Positions 1 to 10,224 of a stretch of DNA of 64,000 nucleotides are shown one piece after another. The position numbers were made by a program, and so were the translations under genes. Origin of the DNA: Microbacterium sp. Gd 4-13 (GTDB lineage: Bacteria; Actinomycetota; Actinomycetes; Actinomycetales; Microbacteriaceae); the NCBI RefSeq assembly GCF_003095395.1, contig NZ_QEIJ01000001.1:372001-436000 (forward strand), written 5' to 3'. Every line of letters starts with the position of its first letter. Position 1 is the first letter of the stretch. The notes beneath the pieces were generated by a model that saw only the letters and a list, made by a program, of their open reading frames with translations, made no database searches and was not told the DNA's origin.

Positions 1-1
1 C

Positions 2-619
2 GGCATCGTCGGCACCGTCGTCGGCACGGTGATCGGCGCCCTCGCCGGGTACTACCGCGGCCTTCTCGACTCGATCCTCATGCGCATCACCGACGTGTTC
101 ATCGTGATCCCCGTGCTCGTCATCGGTGCCGTCGTCGGACGCACCACGGGCGGCCTCGGTGTGCTGCCGCTGGCGTTCTTCCTCGCCATGGTGTCGTGGA
201 TGGTCATCGCACGTCTCGTGCGCGCCGAGTTCCTGTCGTTGCGCGAGCGCGAGTTCGTCGAGGCGGCCCGGGTCGCCGGAGCGAGCGACTTCCGCATCAT
301 CTTCAAGCACATCCTGCCGAACGCGATCGGCGTGGTGATCGTCGCCGCGACCCTGCTCGCCGCATCCGCCATCCTGCTCGAGACGGCGCTGAGCTACCTC
401 GGTCTGGGTGTTCGCCCGCCCGAGGTCTCGCTGGGTCTGATCATCTCCGACAACCAGTCGGCGTTCCAGACGCGCCCGTGGCTCTTCTGGTGGCCGGCCA
501 CGTTCATCGTGCTGCTCGCCCTGCTGATCAACTTCGTCGGCGATGGTCTGCGCGACGCGTTCGACCCGCGACAGAAGCGGTTCTCGCTGCGACGGACGAA
601 GGAAAAGGCATCGTCGTGA
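2..619 (+). CDS. Peptide ABC transporter permease (DppC/OppC-like), 5' partial
   Basis: Inner-membrane permease of a dipeptide/oligopeptide ABC importer; the frame is open to the window edge, so the N-terminus is missing. It carries the EAA loop that contacts the ATPase (EAARVAGASDF followed by HILPN) and several hydrophobic helices, and ends in a basic cytoplasmic tail. About 205 residues remain of a family usually 270-320 long. The matching fused ATPase gene lies at 1296-3059, but an antisense gene separates the two. The substrate cannot be read from the sequence; peptides are inferred from the family. Confidence 0.9.
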   Translation, partial: GIVGTVVGTVIGALAGYYRGLLDSILMRITDVFIVIPVLVIGAVVGRTTGGLGVLPLAFFLAMVSWMVIARLVRAEFLSLREREFVEAARVAGASDFRIIFKHILPNAIGVVIVAATLLAASAILLETALSYLGLGVRPPEVSLGLIISDNQSAFQTRPWLFWWPATFIVLLALLINFVGDGLRDAFDPRQKRFSLRRTKEKASS

Positions 620-633
620 TGCGCGCCGTGCTC

Positions 634-1233
634 TCAGACGAGCAGCGCCGCGCCCGCGAGGGCGAGAACGCCCAGCGCGACCGCCGCGACGGCGCTCACG
701 CGCGGGTGCGGACGCACGGCGATGCCCTCGGCCAGTCCGGTCTCGATGAGACCGCGATCCCGACGGTCGTGCCAGCGGGTGAGCACCAGGTCGGCCGCGT
801 CTCCCGAGTCGGTGCCCGGAAGGTCGCCGGGGCGCACGCCGGTGGCGTCTCCGCCCTTTCGGCGGTGACTGCGCGCGGCGCGGAGCGACGACAGCGAGCC
901 GGGCGCGGGAGCCGCGGTGGCGCGCACACGACGGTTCGGGGTGTGGAGCGTGAGCGCGTACTGCGTGTCGACGTGGATCAGCGCCTCCCACGGAACGCGG
1001 TACTGCGTGAAGACGTTCACCACGGTCACGCCGGCGTCGTCCACGCCGAGGTGGGGCGCCCACAGGAGGGCCCAGATCAGCGCGGCACCTCCGGCGCACC
1101 CGAGCGCGACCGACGGAGCGATCGAGAGACCGCCGGGCGTCACCAGGGTGATTACGATCGCCACCGCCAGCAGTGCCCACGCCACGTAGCTCAGCACCCT
1201 GTTGAACGTCGAGCGGAACACGGTTTCGGCCAT
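634..1233 (-). CDS. Membrane protein with bacterial PH-like domain
   Basis: A 199-residue protein of unknown function. Two hydrophobic helices lie at about residues 13-32 and 39-57, followed by a stretch (LGVDDAGVTVVNVF, YRVPWEALIHVDT) typical of bacterial PH-like domains that follow a membrane anchor. A last hydrophobic helix lies at the C-terminus. The start codon follows GAGAAT (1245-1240 on the minus strand) by 6 nt, so the message may be leaderless. The gene sits antisense between the permease and ATPase genes of a peptide transporter, which is an unusual place for it. The PH assignment is by pattern only. Confidence 0.7.
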   Translation of the reverse strand: MAETVFRSTFNRVLSYVAWALLAVAIVITLVTPGGLSIAPSVALGCAGGAALIWALLWAPHLGVDDAGVTVVNVFTQYRVPWEALIHVDTQYALTLHTPNRRVRATAAPAPGSLSSLRAARSHRRKGGDATGVRPGDLPGTDSGDAADLVLTRWHDRRDRGLIETGLAEGIAVRPHPRVSAVAAVALGVLALAGAALLV

Positions 1234-1295
1234 GCGGCCATTCTCCCATCCACGATCGTCGCGTCCTCGCGGACGACGGCGGGAAGGATCTCATC

Positions 1296-3059
1296 ATGAG
1301 CACCCCCGTCCAGCCGAAAACCCCCGCCCTGGAGATGACCGACGTGAGCGTCGACTTCGCGGTCGACGACGTGTGGGTTCCCGCGGCGAAGAACCTCAAC
1401 TACCGGATCGACCGCGGCCAGGTCGTGGCCGTCGTCGGCGAGTCGGGTTCGGGCAAGAGCGCGAGCTCGATGGCGATCCTCGACCTGCTGCCCCGCAACA
1501 GCCGTGTGCGCGGCAGCATCATGCTCAACGGACGGGAGATCACGGGTCTGTCCTCCCGTCAGCTCCGGCAGCTGCGCGGCCCGCAGGTCGCCGCGATCTT
1601 CCAAGAGCCCATGACGGCGCTCAACCCCGTGCTGACGGTGGGCTTCCAGATCATCGAGGCCATCCGCGCGCACACGTCGAAGAGCCCGTCGGAAGCGCGT
1701 GAGCGTGCGATGGAGCTTCTCGGCCTCGTGGGGCTCCCCGACCCCGCGAAAGCGTTCGCCTCGTACCCGCACCAGCTCTCCGGCGGTCAGCGCCAGCGCG
1801 CCATGATCGCGCAGGCGATCAGCCTCGATCCGGCCCTCCTCATCGCCGACGAGCCGACGACGGCCCTCGACGTCACCGTGCAGGCCGAGATCCTCGATCT
1901 GCTGCGCGACCTTCGCGACCGTCTCGACTCGGCGATCCTCCTCATCACCCACGACATGGGGGTGGTGGCCGACCTCGCCGACTGGATCGTCGTGATGAAG
2001 GACGGCGAGGTCGTCGAGCAGGGACCGGTCGCGCAGGTGCTGCGCGAACCGCGCGACCCCTACACCAGAGAGCTGCTCGCAGCCGTTCCCCGCCTTGGCG
2101 AGGGCTCGGGTACCGGCGACAGCGTGGACGTCGTGGAGGCGCTCGCGCAGGTCGTCGGGGGATCGGCCCACGGCGGCAGCACCGAGACGACGGCGGATGC
2201 TGCGGCAGCCCCCGTCATCGTCGAACCGGTTCTCTCGCTCGATCGCGTGTCGATCGAGTACGGCAAGCGGGGGAGGGTCGCGGCTTTCCGTGCCGTCGAT
2301 GAGGTCTCGCTCGCGATCGCGGAGGGCGAGATCCTCGGCCTCGTCGGCGAGTCGGGCTCGGGCAAGTCGACCATCGGTCGTGCGGCCATCGGCCTGCAGC
2401 CGATCGCCGACGGGAAGCTCGTGGTCGACGGCGTCGACATCAGCGCGGGTGGGCGCAAGCTCATCGGTTCGCTGCGCCGCCGGGTCGGCATCGTCTTCCA
2501 GGACCCCTCGTCGTCGCTGAACCCGCGCCTGCCGATCGGCGAGAGCATCGGTGAGCCGCTGCTGCTCTCGGGCGAGGCCAAGGGCGCAGAACTCAGTCGT
2601 CGCGTCGAGACCCTCCTCGACGAGGTGCGCCTGCCCCGCAGCTACCGCAACCGCTACCCGCACGAGCTGTCGGGCGGTCAGAAGCAGCGCGTCGGCATCG
2701 CCCGTGCGCTCGCGCTCAAGCCCCGCCTGCTCGTGGCCGACGAGCCCACCAGCGCGCTCGACGTCTCGGTGCAGGCGCGCGTGCTCGAACTCCTCGTCGA
2801 ACTGCAGCGCGAGTACCGTTTCGCGTGCCTGTTCATCAGTCACGACCTCGCGGTCGTCGACGCGATGGCAGATCGCATCGTCGTGCTCCACAACGGCAAG
2901 ATCGCCGAGCAGGGCACGCGAGACGAGATCCTTCGTGCTCCGAAGGAGGCCTACACGCAGCGCCTCATCGCCGCCATCCCCGTGCCCGACCCCGAGGTGC
3001 AGGCGGCCCGCCGCGCTCTGCGCCACAAGCTCCTGCAGACCGAGAACGACGCATCCTGA
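1296..3059 (+). CDS. Fused dual-ATPase of peptide ABC transporter (DppD-DppF type)
   Basis: 587-residue cytoplasmic ATPase with two complete nucleotide-binding domains in one chain. NBD1 has Walker A GESGSGKS at residues 48-55, signature LSGGQRQR and Walker B LLIADEPTTALD. NBD2 has a second GESGSGKS near residue 353, LSGGQKQR and LLVADEPTSALD. Each NBD ends in the oligopeptide-family C-terminal segment (DPYTRELLAAVP, EAYTQRLIAAIP). It would power the permease whose end lies at 2-619. The start is supported by a purine-rich GGGAAGGA upstream of the ATG. A hairpin at 3075-3102 probably ends the message. Confidence 0.95.
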   Translation: MSTPVQPKTPALEMTDVSVDFAVDDVWVPAAKNLNYRIDRGQVVAVVGESGSGKSASSMAILDLLPRNSRVRGSIMLNGREITGLSSRQLRQLRGPQVAAIFQEPMTALNPVLTVGFQIIEAIRAHTSKSPSEARERAMELLGLVGLPDPAKAFASYPHQLSGGQRQRAMIAQAISLDPALLIADEPTTALDVTVQAEILDLLRDLRDRLDSAILLITHDMGVVADLADWIVVMKDGEVVEQGPVAQVLREPRDPYTRELLAAVPRLGEGSGTGDSVDVVEALAQVVGGSAHGGSTETTADAAAAPVIVEPVLSLDRVSIEYGKRGRVAAFRAVDEVSLAIAEGEILGLVGESGSGKSTIGRAAIGLQPIADGKLVVDGVDISAGGRKLIGSLRRRVGIVFQDPSSSLNPRLPIGESIGEPLLLSGEAKGAELSRRVETLLDEVRLPRSYRNRYPHELSGGQKQRVGIARALALKPRLLVADEPTSALDVSVQARVLELLVELQREYRFACLFISHDLAVVDAMADRIVVLHNGKIAEQGTRDEILRAPKEAYTQRLIAAIPVPDPEVQAARRALRHKLLQTENDAS

Positions 3060-3074
3060 CCCTCTGACGAGGCG

Positions 3075-3102
3075 CGACCTCCGGGCCTCCGCCCGGGGGT
3101 CG
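3075..3102 (+). terminator. Hairpin after the peptide ABC ATPase
   Basis: 12-bp stem with one G-T pair (arms 3075-3086 and 3091-3102, loop CTCC) starting 15 nt after the stop codon. No clear T-run follows, which is common in high-GC actinobacteria. Confidence 0.6.
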
Positions 3103-3137
3103 GAATGGGTCGTGCCCGCTTGCCCTGTCGGGCCGGA

Positions 3138-3184
3138 TAGACTAGAGGGGCCCGATTCCGGGCGCCCTCCCCGAACCGCAAGGA
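3138..3184 (+). promoter_or_regulatory. Putative typA promoter and RBS
   Basis: TAGACT at 3138-3143 fits a -10 box, giving a leader of about 40 nt. AAGGA at 3180-3184 lies 6 nt before the typA ATG. No good -35 is visible. Confidence 0.5.
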
Positions 3185-3190
3185 TTATTC

Positions 3191-5101
<1,911 letters not shown>

Positions 5102-5113
5102 GACTCCGGCACC

Positions 5114-5155
5114 CACGACGAAGGCCCCCGGATCCGTCCGGGGGCCTTCGTCGTG
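5114..5155. terminator. Strong bidirectional terminator between typA and the XRE gene
   Basis: 19-bp perfect inverted repeat (arms 5114-5132 and 5137-5155, loop TCCG) between two convergent genes. It directly abuts the stop codon of the minus-strand gene, so it can serve both. Confidence 0.85.
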
Positions 5156-5704
5156 TCAGCGCAGTTCCGACACCATCACCGCGCTGGTTCCCGGCAGGAG
5201 CGCCTCGAACACGTGGGCGGCGTCTCCGGCGTACGACAGGTAGTCCCCGGGCTCGAGCACGACGGCCGCATCGGACGGACCCACGCGCGCCTGTCCGCCG
5301 ATCAGCACGACGTGCTCGGTGGTTCCGCGCTGGTGCGGTGTGGACAGGCGTGGTTCACCGGGCTCGGCCCGGATCAAGTAGATGTCCCGCCGCGCGTTCG
5401 GAGGACTCGCAGACAGCAGCGAGGCGAGGTACGGCGCGGCCGAGGAGGGAACGCCGGGCGCCTCGGCGGCGCGCACCAGGGTCGGCGCGCCCGTCTCCCG
5501 GTCGACGAAGACGGCGAACGGCACGCCGAGTGCATCGGCCAGGGCCCAGAGCGTCTCGACGCTGGGATTGCCCGAGCCGCCCTCCAACTGCGACACGGTC
5601 GCCTTCGACACCCCGGCGCGCCGGGCGAGCTCGGAGACGGAGACGCCGGCCGCCTCGCGTTCACGGCGCAGGGTGTGAGCGATGCGGGGTCCCAGGATCG
5701 TCAT
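5156..5704 (-). CDS. XRE-family regulator with C-terminal cupin domain
   Basis: 182-residue DNA-binding regulator. An N-terminal helix-turn-helix (VSVSELARRAGVSKATVSQL, residues about 19-38) is followed by a cupin sensor domain (RGTTEHVVLIGGQ, LEPGDYLSYAGDAAHVFEAL). It is divergent from azlCD, a common arrangement in which such proteins control branched-chain amino-acid export. The start codon lies 6 nt after CATACT (minus strand 5716-5711), so translation may be leaderless. The ligand is unknown; autoregulation through the palindrome at 5720-5729 is an inference. Confidence 0.88.
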   Translation of the reverse strand: MTILGPRIAHTLRREREAAGVSVSELARRAGVSKATVSQLEGGSGNPSVETLWALADALGVPFAVFVDRETGAPTLVRAAEAPGVPSSAAPYLASLLSASPPNARRDIYLIRAEPGEPRLSTPHQRGTTEHVVLIGGQARVGPSDAAVVLEPGDYLSYAGDAAHVFEALLPGTSAVMVSELR

Positions 5705-5710
5705 GCGTTC

Positions 5711-5769
5711 AGTATGTCAAACGATCGTTCAGCTTGACTAGCCACCCGAGTGCGTTCACACTGTCAGTC
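5711..5769. promoter_or_regulatory. Divergent XRE/azlC promoters with shared palindromic operator
   Basis: AACGATCGTT (5720-5729) is a perfect 10-bp palindrome flanked by GTCAA (5716-5720) and TTGAC (5734-5738). On the plus strand TTGACT (5734-5739), a 17-bp spacer and CACACT (5757-5762) form a plausible promoter ending 7 nt before the azlC ATG. On the minus strand CATACT lies 6 nt before the regulator start. The palindrome lies between the two -10 boxes. Confidence 0.6.
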
Positions 5770-6537
5770 ATGCGTTCATTCCGGCGAACAGACGGGCAAC
5801 GCGACGCCCAGTCGCGTCGGGCCGCCCGTCAGGGGCTCGCGGTGGCCCTGGCGACGAGCGCCTACGGCATCTCGTTCGGCGCGCTCTCCGTCGCCTCCGG
5901 TCTCGACGTCTGGCAGACCTGCGTGCTGAGCCTGCTCATGTTCACCGGCGGATCGCAGTTCGCGTTCGTCGGGGTCATCGGCGCGGGAGGGCCCGCCGCG
6001 GCGCCCGCCGCGATCGCGTCGTCGGCGCTCCTGGGAGTACGAAACGCCGCGTATGCGATGCGCATGTCGCCGGTGGTCGGACGCGGCTTCTGGCGTCGAG
6101 CGGCGGCGACCCCCTTCACCATCGACGAGTCGACGGCGGTCTCGCTCGCGCAGACGACGACCCGGGCGCGCGCGGTCGGGTTCTGGGTCACCGGCATCGC
6201 GATCTACGTCGGCTGGAACATCTCCACCCTGGTGGGCGCGCTCCTGGGCGACGTCCTGGGGGATCCGAGACAGTACGGGCTGGATGCTGCGGCCGCCGCC
6301 GCTTTCCTCGCTCTGCTCTGGCCGCGACTGAGGGGTCGGCAGGCGATCGCCGTGGGAGCCGCGGCGGCCGTCGTCGCTGTGCTCCTCACGCCGGGCCTCA
6401 TGCCCGGCGTGCCCGTGATCGTCGCGGCGCTCGTCGCACTGGCGGTCGGGTGGTTCAACCTGCTCGGTGAATCCGACCGTCGCGGGGGAGCAGCATCCGA
6501 GCCGGTCGACATCCCCGAACGGAAGGGCCTGCCGTGA
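5770..6537 (+). CDS. azlC: AzlC-family branched-chain amino-acid exporter, large subunit
   Basis: 255-residue inner-membrane protein, large subunit of a two-component AzlCD exporter for branched-chain amino acids. Family features include YGISFGALSVASGL, a FTGGSQFAFVGVI stretch, and NAAYAMRMSPV, with multiple helices through the C-terminus. The frame stays open upstream, but this ATG is chosen because the promoter -10 box lies 7 nt before it. The stop overlaps the azlD start by 4 nt, indicating coupling. Likely controlled by the divergent XRE-cupin protein. Confidence 0.9.
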   Translation: MRSFRRTDGQRDAQSRRAARQGLAVALATSAYGISFGALSVASGLDVWQTCVLSLLMFTGGSQFAFVGVIGAGGPAAAPAAIASSALLGVRNAAYAMRMSPVVGRGFWRRAAATPFTIDESTAVSLAQTTTRARAVGFWVTGIAIYVGWNISTLVGALLGDVLGDPRQYGLDAAAAAAFLALLWPRLRGRQAIAVGAAAAVVAVLLTPGLMPGVPVIVAALVALAVGWFNLLGESDRRGGAASEPVDIPERKGLP

Positions 6538-6848
6538 GTCTGTGGAACGCCGTGCTGCTCGCCTCGGTCATCTGCGTCGCCGTGAAGGCCGTCGGCTATG
6601 CGGTGCCGGGCCACTGGCTCGAAGCCCCCCGCCCCGCTCGGATCGCCGATCTGCTCACGGTGGCGCTCTTGGCTGCCCTGGTCGCCGTGCAGACCCTCGG
6701 GGTCGGGCAGGTCATCGTCTTCGACGCGCGCCTGCCGGCCGTGCTGGTGGCGGGAGGGCTCCTCGCCGTCCGAGCGCCGTTCCTCGTCGTGGTGGCCGCT
6801 GCTGCGGCTGTCGCTGCGCTCCTGCGTCTGTGGGGCTGGGCGAGCTGA
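6534..6848 (+). CDS. azlD: AzlD-family branched-chain amino-acid exporter, small subunit
   Basis: 104-residue protein with four hydrophobic segments (for example AVLLASVICVAVKAVGYAVP and VILVAGGLLAVRAPFLVVV-like stretches), the size and pattern of AzlD, the obligate partner of AzlC. It starts on a GTG overlapping the azlC stop, so the two are probably made together. Confidence 0.87.
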   Translation: MSLWNAVLLASVICVAVKAVGYAVPGHWLEAPRPARIADLLTVALLAALVAVQTLGVGQVIVFDARLPAVLVAGGLLAVRAPFLVVVAAAAAVAALLRLWGWAS

Positions 6849-6871
6849 GAGGGGCGCTGAGACGCCGCGGA

Positions 6872-6883
6872 TACACTGACGCG
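6872..6883 (+). promoter_or_regulatory. Leaderless-type -10 box (TACACT)
   Basis: TACACT at 6872-6877 followed by 6 nt and then the GTG start at 6884. No Shine-Dalgarno lies between, so the transcript probably begins at the start codon. Confidence 0.55.
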
Positions 6884-7279
6884 GTGACGACCACGGTATC
6901 CCGCCTGCTGACCTGGCTGATCGCGGCGGTGATCGGTGTCGTGTACGGCACGGCGGCCACCGTCGCGCAGGCCTTCACGATCGGTGTGCTCCCCGTGGGG
7001 CTCGTGCTCGCCACCGTCGGCACGACCGCGCTCTTCGTCGCGCTGCGCCTGCTGGTGAGCGACCGGTGGACGACCCTGGCCGCAGGCCTCGGCGCCATCC
7101 TCGCGATGGTCGTCTTCTCGGGTACCGGCCCGGGCGGATCGGTGATCGTGGCGGCTCCGACACCCGACACGGAGTGGATTCCGCTCACGTGGACCTTCGT
7201 CGTCCCGATCATCGTCGCGCTGGTGTTCGCGTGGCCCGACACCTCACGCCTCCCCGCGCCCCGTAAACTGGACGAGTGA
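6884..7279 (+). CDS. Small four-helix membrane protein upstream of ferredoxin
   Basis: 131-residue membrane protein without a recognised catalytic motif. Four hydrophobic segments are visible (from [14 protein letters not shown] to the C-terminal [20 protein letters not shown]). Small membrane proteins in this position, directly before the ferredoxin gene, occur in related actinobacteria; it may belong to DUF6113, but I could not check. It overlaps fdxA by 4 nt. Function unknown. Confidence 0.7.
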   Translation: MTTTVSRLLTWLIAAVIGVVYGTAATVAQAFTIGVLPVGLVLATVGTTALFVALRLLVSDRWTTLAAGLGAILAMVVFSGTGPGGSVIVAAPTPDTEWIPLTWTFVVPIIVALVFAWPDTSRLPAPRKLDE

Positions 7280-7596
7280 CGTATGTGATCGCTCTTCCGT
7301 GCGTGGATGTCAAAGACCGCGCCTGCATCGACGAATGCCCGGTCGACTGCATCTACGAGGGTGAACGGTCGCTCTACATCCACCCCGACGAATGCGTCGA
7401 CTGCGGTGCGTGTGAGCCGGTCTGCCCCGTCGAGGCCATCTACTACGAAGACGACCTGCCCGAAGAGTGGTCGGACTACTACAAGGCCAACGTCGAGTTT
7501 TTCGACGACATCGGCTCTCCGGGCGGTGCCGCCAAGGTCGGCGTGATCGCGAAAGATCACCCCGTCATCTCGGTTCTTCCGCCCCAGGGCGAGTAG
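7276..7596 (+). CDS. fdxA: Seven-iron-type ferredoxin
   Basis: 106-residue soluble electron carrier of the actinobacterial FdxA/FdxC type. Two cluster-binding segments are visible: [17 protein letters not shown] near the N-terminus and [15 protein letters not shown], so a [3Fe-4S] plus [4Fe-4S] pair is likely. The first segment has the wider spacing typical of the 3Fe site. It starts by GTGA overlap with the preceding gene; TAAACT (7264-7269) 6 nt before the GTG could also give a separate leaderless message. dapC follows 4 nt later. Confidence 0.95.
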   Translation: MTYVIALPCVDVKDRACIDECPVDCIYEGERSLYIHPDECVDCGACEPVCPVEAIYYEDDLPEEWSDYYKANVEFFDDIGSPGGAAKVGVIAKDHPVISVLPPQGE

Positions 7597-7600
7597 GCCG

Positions 7601-8707
7601 ATGGGCGTCGCCGATCTCGCCGACTACCCCTGGGATGCCGTCGCTCCGTACGCCGAGACGGCCCGGCGTCACCCGGGCGGCATCGTCGATCTCTCGATCG
7701 GTTCGCCGGTCGACCCCACGCCCGACGTGATCGCCGACGCGCTGAAAGCCTCGACCGACGCGCACGCGTATCCGCAGACCGCGGGAACACCGCTCCTGCG
7801 CGAGGCGATCGCGCACTGGTACGCGCGCCGGCGCGGGGTCGCGGGTCTCGCGCCAGAACACGTGCTCCCGACGGTCGGCTCCAAAGAGCTGGTCGCGCTG
7901 CTGCCCCTCCTGCTCGGCGTGGGCGCTGGAGACACCGTCGTGCATCCACGGGCTGCCTACCCCACTTACGAGGTCGGTGCGCGACTGGTGGGTGCGACGC
8001 CGGTCGCAGCCGACGATCCCGCCGACTGGCCGACCGGCACGAAGCTCGTCTGGATCAATTCCCCCGGAAATCCCGACGGGCGCGTGCTCGGGGTCGACGA
8101 CCTCCGCCGTGCGGTGGCGCGTGCGCGCGAGCTCGGCGCGGTGCTCGCCTCCGACGAGTGCTACGCCGAACTCGGCTGGGAAGGGGAGTGGGCGGATGCC
8201 GCGGTCCCCAGCATCCTCGATCCCCGTGTCGTCGCCGACGACCTCACCGGCGTGATCTCGGTCTACTCCCTCAGCAAGCAGTCGAACCTCGCGGGATACC
8301 GCGCGGCTTTCCTCGCCGGCGATCCGACGATCGTGGCGAAGCTCCTCACGGGTCGCAAGCATCTCGGTCTCATGCCGCCGGCGCCGGTGCAAGCGGCGAT
8401 GGTCACGGCCCTCGGCGACGACGAGCATGTCCGCGCCCAGAAGGCCCGCTACGCGGCGCGCCGGGCCGTGCTGAAGCCGGCGATCGAGGCCGCCGGGTTC
8501 CGCATCGACCGCAGCGAGGCGGGTCTCTACCTCTGGGCCACGGAGGGGCGCGATGCCTGGGAGAGCCTGGGCAGGCTCGCCGATATCGGCATTCTCGCCG
8601 GCCCCGGCCACTTCTACGGGTCGCACTTTCCGCAGCACGTTCGCCTGTCGCTCACCGCGACCGACGAACGGATCCGCACAGCGGCCGAGCGGTTGCGGTC
8701 GGCGTAG
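7601..8707 (+). CDS. dapC: Succinyldiaminopimelate transaminase
   Basis: 368-residue PLP enzyme, fold type I, converting N-succinyl-2-amino-6-ketopimelate to N-succinyl-LL-diaminopimelate in lysine/peptidoglycan synthesis. Visible features are INSPGNPDGRVL, SDECYAELGW and the PLP lysine in SLSKQSNLAGYR. The placement right after ferredoxin and near dapD and dapE supports DapC over a general aminotransferase. The ATG follows the fdxA stop by 4 nt, so the genes are cotranscribed. Confidence 0.92.
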   Translation: MGVADLADYPWDAVAPYAETARRHPGGIVDLSIGSPVDPTPDVIADALKASTDAHAYPQTAGTPLLREAIAHWYARRRGVAGLAPEHVLPTVGSKELVALLPLLLGVGAGDTVVHPRAAYPTYEVGARLVGATPVAADDPADWPTGTKLVWINSPGNPDGRVLGVDDLRRAVARARELGAVLASDECYAELGWEGEWADAAVPSILDPRVVADDLTGVISVYSLSKQSNLAGYRAAFLAGDPTIVAKLLTGRKHLGLMPPAPVQAAMVTALGDDEHVRAQKARYAARRAVLKPAIEAAGFRIDRSEAGLYLWATEGRDAWESLGRLADIGILAGPGHFYGSHFPQHVRLSLTATDERIRTAAERLRSA

Positions 8708-8781
8708 ATCCGTCCATTTGGTTGCGACCTCCATCAGACCGGTCCATCCTTTGGTGGTGTCCGCCGTACCCGCCGACGACT

Positions 8782-8818
8782 TATAGGCTGTAAGAACCGA
8801 TCTGATTTCGCGAGGAGG
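8782..8818 (+). promoter_or_regulatory. gltA promoter -10 and RBS
   Basis: TATAGGCT (8782-8789) gives a -10 box, and GAGGAGG at 8812-8818 is a near-perfect Shine-Dalgarno 4 nt before the ATG. Unlike many neighbours, this gene has a leader. No clear -35 box. Confidence 0.55.
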
Positions 8819-8822
8819 CGCC

Positions 8823-10118
8823 ATGAGCGACGCGGCAGCGCAGGACGACAAGGCCACCGTCACCGTCGGCGGCACCACTGCTGAATTCCCGGTCATCCGA
8901 GGAACCGACGGCGCCCCGAGCGTCGACATCTCGACTTTCACCCGGCAGACGGGTCACACGACCCTCGACTACGGGTTCGTCAACACGGCGTCGACGAAGT
9001 CGGAGATCACCTTCATCGACGGAGACCAGGGCATCCTGCGATACCGCGGCTATCCGATCAGCCAGCTGGCGCAGAACAGCACCTATCTCGAGGTCGCGTG
9101 GCTGCTGATCTACGGTGAGCTGCCGACCGCCGACGAGCTGGCCGCGTTCGACGAGCGCATCCGTCGCCACACCCTTCTCCACGAAGACCTGAAGCGCTTC
9201 TTCTCGGCGCTTCCCCACACCGCGCACCCCATGTCGGTGCTCTCGGCGGCCACGGCGGCGCTCTCGACGTACTACGAGGGCGAGTCCGACCCCCACAACC
9301 CCGAGCACGTCGAACTCAACACCGTGCGCATGCTGGCGAAGCTGCCCGTCATCGCGGCCTACGCGCACAAGAAGAGCGTCGGCCAGGCGTTCCTCTACCC
9401 CGACAACTCGCTGGGCTTCGTCGACAACTTCCTCAAGCTCAACTTCGGCGTGCACTCCGAGCACTACGAGGTCGACCCCGTGATGTCGCGCGCACTCGAG
9501 CGACTGCTGATCCTCCACGAAGACCACGAGCAGAACGCGTCGACGTCGACCGTGCGCCTGGTCGGTTCGACGGGTGCCAACCAGTTCTCGTCCATCTCCG
9601 CCGGCATCAATGCCCTCTACGGTCCGCTCCACGGCGGCGCCAACGAGGCGGTGCTGGCCATGCTCGGCCGCATCCGAGACTCCGGTGAGAGCGTCGAGCG
9701 TTTCGTCGAGCGCGTGAAGAACAAGGAAGACGGCGTGAAGCTCATGGGCTTCGGGCACCGGGTCTACAAGAACTACGACCCGCGCGCCAAGCTCGTGAAG
9801 GAGTCGGCCGACGAGGTGCTGCAGGCCCTCGGCGTGAGCGATCCGCTGCTCGATCTGGCGAAGGAACTCGAGGAGATCGCCCTCCACGACGATTACTTCA
9901 AGGAGCGCCGTCTCTACCCGAACGTCGACTTCTACACCGGCGTCATCTACAAGGCGATGGGCTTCCCGACGCGCATGTTCACCGTGCTGTTCGCCATCGG
10001 CCGACTGCCCGGGTGGCTCGCGCACTGGCGTGAGATGCAGCACGACCCGCAGACCAAGATCGGTCGCCCGCAGCAGCTCTACACCGGAGCGCCCGAGCGC
10101 ACCTACCCCGGCGCCTGA
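8823..10118 (+). CDS. gltA: Citrate synthase
   Basis: 431-residue type II citrate synthase, condensing acetyl-CoA and oxaloacetate at the TCA entry. Catalytic regions are intact: PLHGGANEAVL (His), MGFGHRVYKNYDPRA (His, substrate Arg) and DFYTGVIYKAMGF (Asp). The N-terminal beta-rich segment (ITFIDGDQGILRYRGYPI) marks the hexameric bacterial type. GAGGAGG supports this ATG. It is monocistronic and faces dapD; the gap holds a nested palindrome. Confidence 0.97.
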   Translation: MSDAAAQDDKATVTVGGTTAEFPVIRGTDGAPSVDISTFTRQTGHTTLDYGFVNTASTKSEITFIDGDQGILRYRGYPISQLAQNSTYLEVAWLLIYGELPTADELAAFDERIRRHTLLHEDLKRFFSALPHTAHPMSVLSAATAALSTYYEGESDPHNPEHVELNTVRMLAKLPVIAAYAHKKSVGQAFLYPDNSLGFVDNFLKLNFGVHSEHYEVDPVMSRALERLLILHEDHEQNASTSTVRLVGSTGANQFSSISAGINALYGPLHGGANEAVLAMLGRIRDSGESVERFVERVKNKEDGVKLMGFGHRVYKNYDPRAKLVKESADEVLQALGVSDPLLDLAKELEEIALHDDYFKERRLYPNVDFYTGVIYKAMGFPTRMFTVLFAIGRLPGWLAHWREMQHDPQTKIGRPQQLYTGAPERTYPGA

Positions 10119-10135
10119 GCGCGCTCGCCCGTCTG

Positions 10136-10209
10136 ACGACGAAACCCGTTCCTCGCAGCGAAACCCCCGCAGAACGTCGGGGTCTCGCCGGGGGAACGGG
10201 TTTCGTCGT
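10136..10209. repeat. Nested palindromic intergenic element, copy 1
   Basis: Outer 17-bp perfect inverted repeat (10136-10152 and 10193-10209) enclosing an inner hairpin (GCGAAACCCC 10158-10167 and GGGGTCTCGC 10179-10188, 9 of 10 pairs). It fills the gap between convergent gltA and dapD and may terminate both. A related element lies at 44578-44656; the two share ACCCGTTC and GTCGGGGTCTCG in the same relative places. Confidence 0.75.
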
Positions 10210-10224
10210 TCTCGCCGGGCGGCG

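Noticed and set aside
1191..3026. A 611-codon open frame antisense to the fused ABC ATPase.
   Set aside because: Shadow of a gene with intact ABC motifs; sequence is low complexity.
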